DNA of 64,000 bases, taken from NCBI RefSeq assembly GCF_001014975.1, contig NZ_BBXA01000021.1, forward strand, positions 1 to 64,000, written 5' to 3'. The DNA is from Novosphingobium sp. MD-1 (GTDB lineage Bacteria > Pseudomonadota > Alphaproteobacteria > Sphingomonadales > Sphingomonadaceae). Every line of letters begins with the position of its first letter. Position 1 is the stretch's first letter. Below the pieces are notes generated by a model. It searched no databases. It was not told where the DNA came from and was given only the letters and a program-made list of their open reading frames with translations. The translations under genes were made by a program, and so were the position numbers. Below are positions 18,052 to 27,138 of this stretch, one piece after another.

Positions 18052-19021
18052 CAGGTTCCCCGGCGGGCGCGCCCTGCACCGCCAGCGCGGGGCTTTCCCC
18101 GTCCGGGCCGGGCGCGAGAAGATCGCGGGCGCCCAGCGGCGCCTCGTTCACCAGACCTTCGGGATCGGGATGGATCAGCACTTCCACGCCAGGGAAGGCC
18201 TCCATCAGCTTTTCCTCGATCTCGTCCATCACGCGGTGCGCCTCGGTCACGGTCATCTTGCCATCGACCCAGACATGGAACTGCACGAAATCGCGATCGC
18301 CGCTGGTGCGCGTGCGCAGATCGTGCAGGCCCTTCAACTCGGGGTGCTGGGCGACGACCTCGAGGAACCGCTCGCGCTTTTCGAGCGGCCATTCGTGGTC
18401 CATCAACTGCTCGATCGCATCCTGTGAGGCGCCCCACGCACCCCAGCCCAGCCACAGCGCGATGCCGAACGCGAAAGCCGCGTCGACGCCGCCCAGCGCA
18501 AGGTAATGATCGAGCACGAGCGCGGCGATCACCGCGAGGTTGAGAAACAGGTCCGATTTGTAGTGGACGTTGTCGGTGCTGATCGCGAGGCTGCCGGTCT
18601 GGCGGATCACGTGTCGCTGATAGGCAAGCAGCGCCACCGTGGCCACCATCGCCACCACCGACACGATCACGCCCGATTCGGCCTCTGCCACCCGCTCTCC
18701 GCCCAGGAACTGCCCCACCGCGCGCCAGGCCAGGCCCAGCGCCGAGATCGAGATCAGCACGACCTGGAACATCGCCGCGAGCGCTTCGGCCTTGCCGTGC
18801 CCGAAGCGGTGGTTGTGATCGGCCGGCTGCGCCGCGACCCATACCCCCAGCAGCGTGGCGGCGCTGGCCACCAGGTCCAGCCCGGTATCGGCCAGGCTTC
18901 CCAGCATCGCGGTCGAATGCGTGGAGATCACCGCCCACAGCTTCAGGCCGGCCAGCAGCGTCGCCACGGCCATGCTGGCCATCGCCGCGCGCCGGTTGAG
19001 ATCGGAGGGGATCGCGCTCAT
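18044..19021 (-). CDS. cation diffusion facilitator metal efflux protein (FieF-like)
   Basis: The 325-residue protein matches the CDF family, which exports Zn, Fe, Mn, Co or Cd in exchange for protons. The metal-site residues sit in LGSLADTGLDLVASAATL (helix 2) and STDNVHYKSDLFLNLAV (helix 5), with the linking motif HNHRFGHGKAEALAA. Six membrane segments are followed by a cytosolic ferredoxin-like domain (residues about 210-290, HDLRTRTSGDRDFVQFHVWV). The C-terminal 35 residues are Pro/Ala/Gly-rich and probably disordered. The start at 19021 lies 10 bp after the pdxH stop, so the two are likely co-transcribed. Metal specificity cannot be told from sequence. Confidence 0.92.
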   Translation of the reverse strand: MSAIPSDLNRRAAMASMAVATLLAGLKLWAVISTHSTAMLGSLADTGLDLVASAATLLGVWVAAQPADHNHRFGHGKAEALAAMFQVVLISISALGLAWRAVGQFLGGERVAEAESGVIVSVVAMVATVALLAYQRHVIRQTGSLAISTDNVHYKSDLFLNLAVIAALVLDHYLALGGVDAAFAFGIALWLGWGAWGASQDAIEQLMDHEWPLEKRERFLEVVAQHPELKGLHDLRTRTSGDRDFVQFHVWVDGKMTVTEAHRVMDEIEEKLMEAFPGVEVLIHPDPEGLVNEAPLGARDLLAPGPDGESPALAVQGAPAGEPAT

Positions 19022-19031
19022 GCCATTCGCT

Positions 19032-19643
19032 TTACGGGTAAAGCAGCGTGCTGGTCCAGCCGCCGGCGCCATCGGTCACGAAGCGGCGGCGTTCGTGCAG
19101 GCGATGGTCGCGGTCCTGCCAGAACTCGATGGCGGCGGGCTTCACGCGATAGCCGGACCAGTGCGCCGGCCGCGTGACCTCTCCGTCCGGGTATTGCGCG
19201 CGCAGGGCGTCCACCCGGTCAAGGTAGGTCTGCCGCGAATCCAGCGGGCGCGACTGGTCCGAGGCGGCCGAACCCAGCCGCGATTCGGGATGCCGGCTGG
19301 CGAAATAGGCGTCCGCCTCGGCCGCCGTCACTTCGGTGATGGTGCCTTCGACGCGAATCTGCCGGCGCAGCGATTTCCAGTGGAACAGCAGCGCGACGTG
19401 CGGGTTCGCCGCCAGTTCGCCGCCCTTGCGGCTGTGGAAGTTGGTGTAGAACACGAAGCCATCCGGCCCATGCCCTTTCAGCAGCACCATCCGCACCGAC
19501 GGCACGCCCTGCGGCGTCGCGGTGGCGAGCGCCATCGCGTTGGGATCGTTGGGTTCACTGGCCCGCGCCTGCGCGAACCATTCCTCGAAGATGGCGAACG
19601 GATCGGCATGGGGGATGGCATCGCGCGCTTGTTCAGGTTTCAC
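19032..19643 (-). CDS. pdxH: pyridoxamine 5'-phosphate oxidase
   Basis: PdxH oxidises pyridoxamine- or pyridoxine-5'-phosphate to pyridoxal phosphate with FMN. Family marks in order are AMALATATPQGVPSVRMVLL, FVFYTNFHSRKGGELAANP, the VALLFHWKSLRRQIRVEG strand and the C-terminal FWQDRDHRLHERRRF with GWTSTLLYP. Length is 203 residues from a GTG at 19643, supported by AGGA 7 nt upstream. The frame is open further upstream but no better start is seen. It lies upstream of the CDF gene on the same strand. About 200 bp separate it from the divergent dnaJ-like gene, and two TTGACA sequences occur there on the plus strand. Confidence 0.95.
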   Translation of the reverse strand: MKPEQARDAIPHADPFAIFEEWFAQARASEPNDPNAMALATATPQGVPSVRMVLLKGHGPDGFVFYTNFHSRKGGELAANPHVALLFHWKSLRRQIRVEGTITEVTAAEADAYFASRHPESRLGSAASDQSRPLDSRQTYLDRVDALRAQYPDGEVTRPAHWSGYRVKPAAIEFWQDRDHRLHERRRFVTDGAGGWTSTLLYP

Positions 19644-19843
19644 GGCATTTTCCTGACGAAGTTGACAAAGTTGACACGGTTCAGAGGCAAACGGCCGCCC
19701 GCCGCGGACAGGCTGTCGTGTGGCCGGCAAAGCGCGAGATAGCCATGACGAGGATCAAGGTTCATGGGCATCGCCTATCCTACCCCCGTGCAGTAGGAAA
19801 GCGCCGCTTGCGGCGCGGCGTTTCGGCACCTAGCTAGGGAACC

Positions 19844-20806
19844 ATGGCAGACCCCTATTCCATTCTTGGCGTAAACCGCAGCGCGAGCGAAAAGGACGTG
19901 AAATCCGCGTACCGCAAGCTTGCTAAGGAACTCCATCCGGACCGGAACAAGGACAATCCCAAGGCGGCCGAACGGTTTGCCGAGGTGACGCAGGCCTATG
20001 ACCTCCTGTCCGACAAGGACAAGCGTGCCCAGTTCGACCGGGGCGAGATCGACGCCGAGGGCAATCCCACAAGCCCCTTCGGCTTCGGCGGCGCGGGCGG
20101 CGGCTTTGGCGGGGCGCAGCACGGCTATCGCCATTCGGGCGGCTTCGAGGGCGCCGGTGCCGAGGGCATCGACATCGGCGACATTTTCGAGGGCCTGTTC
20201 GGCGGGCGCGGCGGCCAGCCCGGCGGCGGTGGCGGTTTCGGCGGCTTCGGCGGCGCGCGGCGTGGCCCGCCGCCCAAGGGTGCGAATGTCGGCTATCGGC
20301 TGCAGGTTTCCTTCACCGACGCCGCCAGCCGGGCCAGCCAGCGCATCACCCTGTCGGACGGCAAGACCATCGACCTCAAACTACCCGCGGGCGTGGAAAG
20401 CGGCCAGCAGGTGCGCCTTCCCGGCAAGGGCGAACAAGGCCCCGGTGGCGCCGGCGACGCGATCGTGACGATCGAGGTGGGCAGCCACCCGTTTTACGAA
20501 CGCGATGGTGACAACATCCGGCTCGACCTGCCGGTCACGCTCGACGAGGCGGTCAACGGCAGCAAGGTGAAGGTGCCGACCGTGGATGGCCCGGTGATGC
20601 TCACCGTCGCGCCCGGCAGCAGCAGCGGACGCACGCTGCGGCTGAAGGGCAGGGGCTTTACCCGCAAGGACGGCACGCGCGGCGATCAGCTGGTGACGCT
20701 GCAGATCGACCTCCCGCCCGCCGACAGCGAACTGGGCGCCGATCTCCAGACCCGGCTCGCAGGATGGCAGGACACCCGGAACCCGCGCGGTAAGCTGGGC
20801 GTTTAA
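19844..20806 (+). CDS. DnaJ-class co-chaperone (type II, CbpA-like)
   Basis: The 320-residue protein has a J domain at residues 1-70 with HPD at 31-33, which stimulates DnaK ATP hydrolysis. A long Gly/Phe-rich linker (residues about 75-145) and a C-terminal client-binding domain (GYRLQVSFTDA, then FYERDGDNIRLDLPVTLDEA) follow. The CxxCxGxG zinc fingers of true DnaJ are absent, so this is a CbpA/DnaJB-type protein. The leader carries a GC-rich hairpin at 19801-19816 and the palindrome CCTAGCTAGG overlapping the ribosome binding site. It is followed by the YihY-like gene after 6 bp. Confidence 0.92.
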   Translation: MADPYSILGVNRSASEKDVKSAYRKLAKELHPDRNKDNPKAAERFAEVTQAYDLLSDKDKRAQFDRGEIDAEGNPTSPFGFGGAGGGFGGAQHGYRHSGGFEGAGAEGIDIGDIFEGLFGGRGGQPGGGGGFGGFGGARRGPPPKGANVGYRLQVSFTDAASRASQRITLSDGKTIDLKLPAGVESGQQVRLPGKGEQGPGGAGDAIVTIEVGSHPFYERDGDNIRLDLPVTLDEAVNGSKVKVPTVDGPVMLTVAPGSSSGRTLRLKGRGFTRKDGTRGDQLVTLQIDLPPADSELGADLQTRLAGWQDTRNPRGKLGV

Positions 20807-20812
20807 GACGGC

Positions 20813-21901
20813 ATGACTCCCGTATCCGGCCTTTCGCCCGGGCCGGGCGATGACGGAACGGAACGGGCTGCATCCTCGCCGGCCGAACCACCGATCGCGC
20901 CGCTGATCGATGTTCCCGACCTTTCGCCCGAAGCCCGCCGTCGCGCCGCCCTGCGGCTCCCCCCGGATGCGCAGGGTTTTGTGGCGCCCGTGCCGCCCGC
21001 CCGCCACGCGCGGGCGCTGGAAGTGATCCGCCGGGTGTGGACCGGCGTCTATCACGACGGGTTCATCCATGCCGGCAACTTCGCCTACATGGTGCTGATC
21101 GCACTGTTCCCGTTCTTCATCACCGGCGCGGCGATCTTTTCCGCGCTGGGCGAGGCCAGCCAGCGCGCCGCCGCTATCAACACCGTGCTGATCGCGATGC
21201 CGCCGGTGGTGGCCGAAGCGCTCGATCCGGTGGCGCGCAGCGTGGTGGAGATGCGCACCGGCTGGCTGCTGTGGGTAGGCGGGCTGATCGGCCTTTGGAC
21301 GGTGGGCAGCCTTGTCGAAACGATCCGCGACATCCTGCGCCGCGCCTATGGCACGCGCTGGGAGCACGCCTTCTGGCGCTATCGCCTGGCGTCCACCGGA
21401 CTGATCGTGGCCTCGGTGATCCTGATCCTGCTCTCCATCGCCGCGCAAGTGGCGATCGGCACCGCGCAACAGGCGATCGAGGCGTGGATGCCGCAGTTCA
21501 GCGGATGGATCGCCAGCCTGTCGCTGTCGCGCTTCGTGCCGGCGGTGATCTTCTTCCTGGCGCTGTGGCTGCTGTTCATCTCGCTGACCCCCGGCGCTTA
21601 CCGGGGCCGGCGCTATCCCAAATGGCCCGGCGCGCTGCTCGTCAGCCTGTGGTGGCTGGCGGTCACCGGGGCGCTGCCGGGAGTGTTGCGCCATTTCTTC
21701 ACTTACAACCTAACGTACGGAAGCCTTGCCGGCGTGATGATCGCGCTTTTCTTTTTCTGGCTTGTCGGCTTAGGGATGGTGGTAGGAGCCGAACTCAACG
21801 CTGCGCTCGCGGAAACGCCCGAAGAGCGCGATGTGGTGGGGCAGGCTGACGATCGCGCGCGCAGGGCGCGCCGGATGAGCATCGAGCAAGAGGGCGCATG
21901 A
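20813..21901 (+). CDS. YihY/virulence factor BrkB family membrane protein
   Basis: The 362-residue protein has a hydrophilic N-terminal tail of about 70 residues and then six hydrophobic segments of the YihY/UPF0761 family (FAYMVLIALFPFFITGAAIF, WLLWVGGLIGLWTVGSLVET, a C-terminal MIALFFFWLVGLGMVVGAEL). The motif GAELNAALAETPEER close to the C-terminus is characteristic. The family was once named ribonuclease BN in error, and its true role is unknown. It lies between a co-chaperone gene (6 bp away) and fabI, whose start it overlaps as ATGA, so the three genes form one operon. Confidence 0.9.
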   Translation: MTPVSGLSPGPGDDGTERAASSPAEPPIAPLIDVPDLSPEARRRAALRLPPDAQGFVAPVPPARHARALEVIRRVWTGVYHDGFIHAGNFAYMVLIALFPFFITGAAIFSALGEASQRAAAINTVLIAMPPVVAEALDPVARSVVEMRTGWLLWVGGLIGLWTVGSLVETIRDILRRAYGTRWEHAFWRYRLASTGLIVASVILILLSIAAQVAIGTAQQAIEAWMPQFSGWIASLSLSRFVPAVIFFLALWLLFISLTPGAYRGRRYPKWPGALLVSLWWLAVTGALPGVLRHFFTYNLTYGSLAGVMIALFFFWLVGLGMVVGAELNAALAETPEERDVVGQADDRARRARRMSIEQEGA

Positions 21902-22701
21902 CCGGACTGATGGAAGGAAAGCGGGGCCTGATCATGGGCCTTGCCAATGACAAGTCGCTGGCGTGGGGGATCGCCCGCAAGCTGCGTGAACAAGGTGCCG
22001 AACTGGCCTTCTCCTATCCGGGCGAGGCGCTGGAAAAGCGCGTCCGCCCGCTGGCGGCAAGCCTGGACAGCGATTTCCTGATCGAATGCGACGTATCGGA
22101 CATGGCGGCGCTCGATGCCGCGTTCGAAACGCTGAAGGCGCGGTGGCCGACGATCGATTTCGTCGTCCATGCCATCGGCTTTTCGGACAAGAACGAGTTG
22201 CGCGGCCGGTATTATGACACCTCGCTCGACAATTTCCTGACGACGATGAACATCTCGGCCTACAGCCTCGTCGCCGTGACCAAGCGCGCCATCGCGATGA
22301 TGCCCGAAGGCGGATCGATCCTCACGCTGACCTATTACGGCGCCGAAAAGGTCGTGCCGCACTACAATGTGATGGGCGTGGCCAAGGCGGCGCTGGAAAC
22401 CAGCGTGCAGTACCTCGCCAACGATTGCGGGCCACAGGGCGTGCGCGTCAACGCGATATCGGCCGGTCCGATCAAGACGCTGGCTGCCAGCGGAATCGGC
22501 GATTTCCGCTATATCCTCAAGTGGAACGAGCTGAACTCGCCGCTGCGGCGGAATGTGACGATCGAGGACGTCGGCGGGGCGGGGCTCTATTTCCTGTCGG
22601 ACCTGTCCTCGGGCGTGACCGGCGAAGTCCACCATGTCGACGCGGGCTACCACACGGTCGGCATGAAGCAGGAAGACGCGCCCGACATCGCACTGGGCTG
22701 A
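21898..22701 (+). CDS. fabI: enoyl-[acyl-carrier-protein] reductase FabI
   Basis: FabI carries out the NADH-dependent last step of each fatty acid elongation round and is the triclosan target in many bacteria. The 267-residue protein has the divergent short-chain dehydrogenase features of FabI: KRGLIMGLANDKSLAWGIA as the nucleotide motif, VVHAIGFSDKNELRG, and the catalytic Tyr-x6-Lys in HYNVMGVAKAALE. NAISAGPIKTLAASGI, the substrate-loop motif, follows. Translation is coupled to the yihY-like gene by the ATGA overlap. The C-terminus ends in MKQEDAPDIALG, a usual length. Confidence 0.95.
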   Translation: MTGLMEGKRGLIMGLANDKSLAWGIARKLREQGAELAFSYPGEALEKRVRPLAASLDSDFLIECDVSDMAALDAAFETLKARWPTIDFVVHAIGFSDKNELRGRYYDTSLDNFLTTMNISAYSLVAVTKRAIAMMPEGGSILTLTYYGAEKVVPHYNVMGVAKAALETSVQYLANDCGPQGVRVNAISAGPIKTLAASGIGDFRYILKWNELNSPLRRNVTIEDVGGAGLYFLSDLSSGVTGEVHHVDAGYHTVGMKQEDAPDIALG

Positions 22702-22746
22702 TGACGAGACGCCCTTCCGTTCGTTAGCGGGAGGAGGGGCTGTCCG

Positions 22747-23334
22747 TCAGGGATGCGACGGGGTGATGGCCGGCGGCGGTGTCGCCGCGCCGGCGGCATC
22801 CTCGGCCGCGCGTTCCTTGGCCAGCTTTTCCTCGTACTGCTTTTCCAGCACTTCCACCCGCGCCTGTTCGGCGGCGGTATCGGCGTCGATCGTCTGCAGG
22901 CGCTTGGCGCGCTCCTCCTCGATCAACCGGCCGAACTGCACGTCGCTCGATTGCTTCTTCTCGGCATAGGCGGCGTTGATCAGGCGCGAGACGCAGCCCG
23001 ATGCCCCGCCCGAACCGACCGGGGAGCAGGAGTTCACGCCGGCCGCGCCCACCGTTTCATAGGCCCGGACACGCTCTGTCCAGCCCTGGTTGGCCGCAGC
23101 GTTGGGATTGTCACGCAAGGGCGCGGGAATGCGGAAGCGTTCGGATTCGTCCTTGCGCGCGCAGACCGTGATTTCGCCCGCGTTGGAGGCCGGGCAGGGA
23201 TCGTCGCCATAGATGATCAGCTGGTTGACCTTCTCGCCCGATGTCGCGTCCTGCGCCTGGACGGGCTGCGATGCCGCGATGCCGGCGGTGGCGATCAGCG
23301 CCAGGGCGGTGATCCGGGGTAAGAAGCGCGTCAT
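22747..23334 (-). CDS. exported hypothetical protein
   Basis: A 195-residue protein with a signal peptide (MTRFLPRITALALIATAGIA, cleavage likely after VQAQ). The mature protein begins with a Cys-containing segment (YGDDPCPASNAGEITVCARK) that resembles conserved sphingomonad periplasmic proteins I cannot name more precisely. Two further Cys lie in NSCSPVGSGGASGC, and a charged helical C-terminus (EEERAKRLQTIDADTAAEQA) looks coiled-coil. The start at 23334 has GGAG 7 nt upstream, which favours it over an upstream ATG. It converges on fabI across 45 bp. Confidence 0.75.
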   Translation of the reverse strand: MTRFLPRITALALIATAGIAASQPVQAQDATSGEKVNQLIIYGDDPCPASNAGEITVCARKDESERFRIPAPLRDNPNAAANQGWTERVRAYETVGAAGVNSCSPVGSGGASGCVSRLINAAYAEKKQSSDVQFGRLIEEERAKRLQTIDADTAAEQARVEVLEKQYEEKLAKERAAEDAAGAATPPPAITPSHP

Positions 23335-23446
23335 CGTGACTCTCCAGCTGGGTCTGGTGCCGATATAGGGCCGCACCCTCTTGAATGGTAGATGAAGCCC
23401 CGTCGCTGACCTGAATCAATCAGATACGTCAGATCCGTTTCGCCCC

Positions 23447-23959
23447 TCAGATCCGCTTCGAAAGCGCGATCGCCGCACGGCAGCCGAAGCGGATGGCGTG
23501 GAACAGCACCGGATAGCCCGGCGCGCGCTCGGCCCCGGCAGCGATCGCGGCATCGCGGTGCTCGCGCTCGTCGTCGCGGAATTCGCGCACCATCGCGGCC
23601 AGCTCCGGGTCGTCGTCGCCCAGTTCGTCGAGCTGTTCGGTATAGTGGCGGTCGATCTCGGTCTCGATGGCGGCGGTGCAGGCCATAGCCGCTTCCGGCC
23701 CGATCAGCGCGGTTGCCGCACCCAGCGCGAACCCGGCGACCGACCATACCGGCTGCAGCGCCGTCGGCCGCACGCCGCGTTGTGCCAGCAGCGCGTCGAA
23801 CCGCTTGCGGTGATCGGCTTCCTGCGCCGCCATCGCCGCGACTTCGGCCGAATGCGGCGCGCGATCGCCCATCACCGCCATCTGCCCGGCATAGATGCGC
23901 ACGGCGCCGTATTCGCCGGCCTGATCGACCCGGATCATCGCGGCGAACCTGTCACTCAT
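23447..23959 (-). CDS. coq7: Coq7-type demethoxyubiquinone hydroxylase
   Basis: This di-iron carboxylate enzyme hydroxylates the ubiquinone precursor ring at C6 in the alphaproteobacterial pathway. The ligand motifs are RVDQAGEYGAVRIYAGQM (first Glu), QEADHRKRFDALL (E..H), AIETEIDRHYTEQL and REFRDDEREHRDAAI (E..H). Length is 170 residues, normal for bacterial Coq7. The start at 23959 overlaps the dsbB stop by 4 nt, and it is the last gene of a long leftward cluster beginning near proA. Confidence 0.93.
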   Translation of the reverse strand: MSDRFAAMIRVDQAGEYGAVRIYAGQMAVMGDRAPHSAEVAAMAAQEADHRKRFDALLAQRGVRPTALQPVWSVAGFALGAATALIGPEAAMACTAAIETEIDRHYTEQLDELGDDDPELAAMVREFRDDEREHRDAAIAAGAERAPGYPVLFHAIRFGCRAAIALSKRI

Positions 23960-24453
23960 GGCTGCAATCCTCCGGCGGAACGGCGAGCGCGGCCCAGCAG
24001 TCTGAACACCGTGATCGCGCCGGCCATGGAAATGAGGAAGTTGTAGCCCGCCAGGCTCACGCCGAACAGCGTCCACGGCGCGACATCGCAGCGGATCACC
24101 GGCGCCGACATGATCGCCGCCAGCGGATCGTTGCCCAGCTTGTGCGAGGAACACGTGGTGATGCCTTCCCACCAGCCGTATTCGACGCCGGCGTGGAACG
24201 CGCCGATCAGCCCGCTGATGCCGATCGCGACGGCAGCCAGCATGACCAGCATGTCACCCCCGCCGGTGCGGCGCTGCATTTGCGCGATCAGCGCCATGAC
24301 GATCGCGGCGATATGCGGATAGCGCTGCCACCAGCACATCTCGCACGGGGGCAGGCCGAACCCGAACTGCGCGATCAGCGCCCCGCCCATCAGCGCGGCG
24401 GGGATCAGCAGCGCCAGGGTATAGGCGGCGTTGCGCGACTGGACCGGCGTCAT
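23956..24453 (-). CDS. DsbB-like disulphide bond formation protein
   Basis: A 165-residue four-helix membrane protein that should reoxidise a DsbA-type thiol oxidase with ubiquinone. The first catalytic pair is PCEMCWWQRYP (Cys37/Cys40) and the second pair is Cys101 (GITTCSSHKLG) and Cys122 (VIRCDVAPW), as expected for DsbB. The gene lies 4 bp after the S41 peptidase stop and overlaps coq7 by ATGA. No dsbA is in the window. A link with coq7 through the quinone pool is possible but is inference from position. Confidence 0.9.
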   Translation of the reverse strand: MTPVQSRNAAYTLALLIPAALMGGALIAQFGFGLPPCEMCWWQRYPHIAAIVMALIAQMQRRTGGGDMLVMLAAVAIGISGLIGAFHAGVEYGWWEGITTCSSHKLGNDPLAAIMSAPVIRCDVAPWTLFGVSLAGYNFLISMAGAITVFRLLGRARRSAGGLQP

Positions 24454-24457
24454 CGTG

Positions 24458-25816
24458 TCAGCGCTTTCCTGCCGATGCCCGGAGGGGCAGCGCCTGCGGC
24501 GCGGTCCGCCCCAGCGTCTGCACCGCGTAATAGAGCTGGAAGTCGTCGATGCCCTTGGCCTTCAGTTCCTCGGCCGTCATCTTGAAGCGCGGATCCTCGC
24601 CCTTGTCGGTCTCGAGATCCTTGTCGTCCTTCAGCTCGTTGATCAGGTGCCCGCGCAGGTCGCTTTCGCGATAGGAGCGCAGCGCGCGCTTGCGCATGTC
24701 GGGATCGGAAATCTGCGGCACGCGCACGTCGGGATCGATGCCGCCTTCCTGCACCGAACGGCCCGACGGGGTGTAGTAGCGCGCCGTCGTCAGCTTGAGC
24801 GCGGTGTCGCGCGTCAGCGGGATCAGCGTCTGCACGCTGCCCTTGCCGAAGCTGCGTTCGCCCAGGATCGCCGCGCGGTGCTGGTCCTGCATCGCGCCGG
24901 CGACGATTTCCGAAGCGGAGGCCGACCCCTGATCGATCAGCACGATCATCGACACGCCCTTGGCGATATCGCCCGGCGTGGCGTTGTACACCTCATTGTC
25001 GCGGGCATAGCGGCCACGCTGCGAGACGATCGGCCCCTTTTCGAGGAACAGGTCCGATAGCGAGACGGCTTCGTCCAGCAACCCGCCGGGGTTGCCGCGC
25101 AGATCGAGGATCAGGCCGGCCGGGCGGTTGCCCGTCTTGGCGCGAATATCGCGCCAGGCGGCGGCGACCTGCGTGCCGACGTTGGCGCTGAAGCTCGATA
25201 CCGAGATCACGCCGACATTGTCCTTCACCTTCCATTCGACCGGCTTCAGCTCGATCACCTGGCGCGTGATGGTCAGGTCGAGCGGCTCGTCGCGACCGGG
25301 GCGGAACACGGTGAGGCGGATCTGCGTGCCCACTTCGCCGCGCATCTGATCCACCGCGTCGTCGAGCGAGCCGCCGTAGATCAGCTTGCCGTCGAGGTGG
25401 GTGATATAGTCGCCCGCCTTGATCCCGGCGAGATCGGCCGGCGTGCCCTTCATCGGCGCGATAACCTTGACCGCGCCGTCCTCCAGCGTCACCGACAGGC
25501 CCAGCCCGCCATAGGAGCCATCGGTCTGCGTGCGCAGGTTCTCGAAATCGCGGGCGTCGAGATAGGAACTGTGCGGATCCAGCGTGGCCAGCATGCCATC
25601 GATCGCGCCCTTGAACAGCTTGTCGTCGTCCACCGGCTCCACGTAATTGGCCTTGATCCGCTCGTAGATCGCCATCAGCCGGGTGAATTCGGGGCCGGTC
25701 TTGGCGTCCACGGCGGCCAGCCCGGCGGTCGTCACCGGGATCAGCGCGATTGCCGACACGAGCGCGGTGGCACGGAAGAGGGAGGCCACGGTCTTCGTGA
25801 ACGGGGTCTTCGCCAT
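24458..25816 (-). CDS. S41 family C-terminal processing peptidase (CtpA-like)
   Basis: The 452-residue exported protease has a signal anchor (FRATALVSAIALIPVTTAGL) and a helical region, then a PDZ domain (GLGLSVTLEDGAVKVIAPMK, GIKAGDYITHLDG). The Ser-Lys catalytic core follows, with the nucleophile in GSASASEIVAGAMQD and the Lys in GERSFGKGSVQ. It should trim periplasmic substrates such as cell-wall enzymes. The start at 25816 gives a normal signal peptide; an in-frame ATG at 25843 adds nine residues, and neither has a strong ribosome binding site. It sits directly downstream of an EnvC-like gene, a widespread arrangement. Confidence 0.92.
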   Translation of the reverse strand: MAKTPFTKTVASLFRATALVSAIALIPVTTAGLAAVDAKTGPEFTRLMAIYERIKANYVEPVDDDKLFKGAIDGMLATLDPHSSYLDARDFENLRTQTDGSYGGLGLSVTLEDGAVKVIAPMKGTPADLAGIKAGDYITHLDGKLIYGGSLDDAVDQMRGEVGTQIRLTVFRPGRDEPLDLTITRQVIELKPVEWKVKDNVGVISVSSFSANVGTQVAAAWRDIRAKTGNRPAGLILDLRGNPGGLLDEAVSLSDLFLEKGPIVSQRGRYARDNEVYNATPGDIAKGVSMIVLIDQGSASASEIVAGAMQDQHRAAILGERSFGKGSVQTLIPLTRDTALKLTTARYYTPSGRSVQEGGIDPDVRVPQISDPDMRKRALRSYRESDLRGHLINELKDDKDLETDKGEDPRFKMTAEELKAKGIDDFQLYYAVQTLGRTAPQALPLRASAGKR

Positions 25817-25913
25817 CGGGGACTTTCGCTTCAAGGGGGCCATGGGGCCGCGTTCTATAGCGGCAGCGCGATGAACGCCAGATGGCGCGACACGGTGAGT
25901 CATCCGGGGATCG

Positions 25914-27128
25914 TCATCCGCGCAGTGCCTGCAGCGGATTGATCGGAGCGCCATCCTTGCGCAGTTCGACCGTCACCGTCGGGCGGCCCGGCCCGGCCGC
26001 GCCCAGAGGAGCGCCCTGCACCACGGTTTCGCCCACGTTCACGTCAAGCCGGCCGAGATTGGTGACGAGCGAGGTCCAGCCGCCATCGTGTTCGATGATC
26101 ACGATCCGGCCATAGCCGCGATAGGCGCCGGCGAAGGCCACGCGCCCGGCCGCCGGCGCGACCACCTGCGCGCCGCCGACCGGCGCGAAGGTGAGTCCGG
26201 AAGACAGCCCGCCCGCGCCGCGTTCACCAAAGCCGGTCACGATCCGTCCGCCCACCGGCAGAATCCACGAAAGCGCCGCCGAAGCCGAAGGGGTGGGGCC
26301 GGTATCCGCCACCATCAGCGCGTCGCCCGGCCGTTCGGGGCGCGGCACCGGGCCGGGCAGCGCGGCCAGCTTCTGCCGCAGCGAACCATCGGCCTGCAAC
26401 TGGTCCATCAGCGCGCGCAGATCACGCGTCTGTTCGGCCAGCGCGAGCGCACGGTCCGCCTCGCGACTGGCCGTCCCTTGCGCCGCGCGCGATTCGATGC
26501 GCTGGCGGCTTTCGATGGCGACAAGCTGCTGGCGCCGCGCGGTCAGCCCCTGTTCGCCCTGGCGCAGCTGGTCGGCGGCCAGCCGCGCGCTGGCCTGCAG
26601 GGCGCGGCCGCGCACGATTTCCTGCCGCAGCCCCGCGGTGCGCTGCCGCACTTCGGGCAGCATCGTTTCCAGCACCGCGCGCAGATAGACGGTATCGCGC
26701 AGGGTATCGGCGCGCATCAGGCTGAAGGCGAGCGGCCGGCGCGCCATGAGCTGCAGGGCCGCCGTCAGCCGCACCACCGGTTCCTGCCGCGCGGCGATAC
26801 GCAGCCGCAGCGCCGCGCGCTGGCGATCGATCAGCGCGATCTTCGCCTGCGCCACCTGGATTTCGGCTTCGGACTGCTGGATGCGCGCGGCCACCGCCGC
26901 CGTTTCGCGCGCGGTACGGTCGGCCGCTTCGGTGGCCTTGCGCGCTTCCGCCTCCAGCTGTTCGCCGCGTGCCCGCGCCATCGTCAGTTCGCGGGTTGCC
27001 TGGCGCAGCGCGTCGCCCGCCTGCCCGGCATCGTCGAAAGGCGCGGCCTGCTGCGCCACGGCAAGCTGCCAGCCTAACACGCCGGCCAGCGCGGCCATGG
27101 TGGCGAGAAGGAGGGTGCGCGACGTCAT
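25914..27128 (-). CDS. EnvC-like murein hydrolase activator, degenerate LytM domain
   Basis: A 404-residue protein with a signal peptide (SRTLLLATMAALAGVLGW), a long Ala/Gln/Arg/Glu-rich coiled coil (residues about 30-230), and a C-terminal LytM fold (WILPVGGRIVTGFGERGAGG through VELRKDGAPINPLQ). The zinc ligands of active M23 peptidases are missing: GLSSGLTF replaces HxGxDF, and TVTVEL stands where HLHFEL would be. It is therefore probably a non-enzymatic activator of an amidase at the division septum, as in EnvC. It is followed by the S41 peptidase gene and preceded by rlmH (10 bp). Confidence 0.9.
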   Translation of the reverse strand: MTSRTLLLATMAALAGVLGWQLAVAQQAAPFDDAGQAGDALRQATRELTMARARGEQLEAEARKATEAADRTARETAAVAARIQQSEAEIQVAQAKIALIDRQRAALRLRIAARQEPVVRLTAALQLMARRPLAFSLMRADTLRDTVYLRAVLETMLPEVRQRTAGLRQEIVRGRALQASARLAADQLRQGEQGLTARRQQLVAIESRQRIESRAAQGTASREADRALALAEQTRDLRALMDQLQADGSLRQKLAALPGPVPRPERPGDALMVADTGPTPSASAALSWILPVGGRIVTGFGERGAGGLSSGLTFAPVGGAQVVAPAAGRVAFAGAYRGYGRIVIIEHDGGWTSLVTNLGRLDVNVGETVVQGAPLGAAGPGRPTVTVELRKDGAPINPLQALRG

Positions 27129-27138
27129 GACGCGGCGC

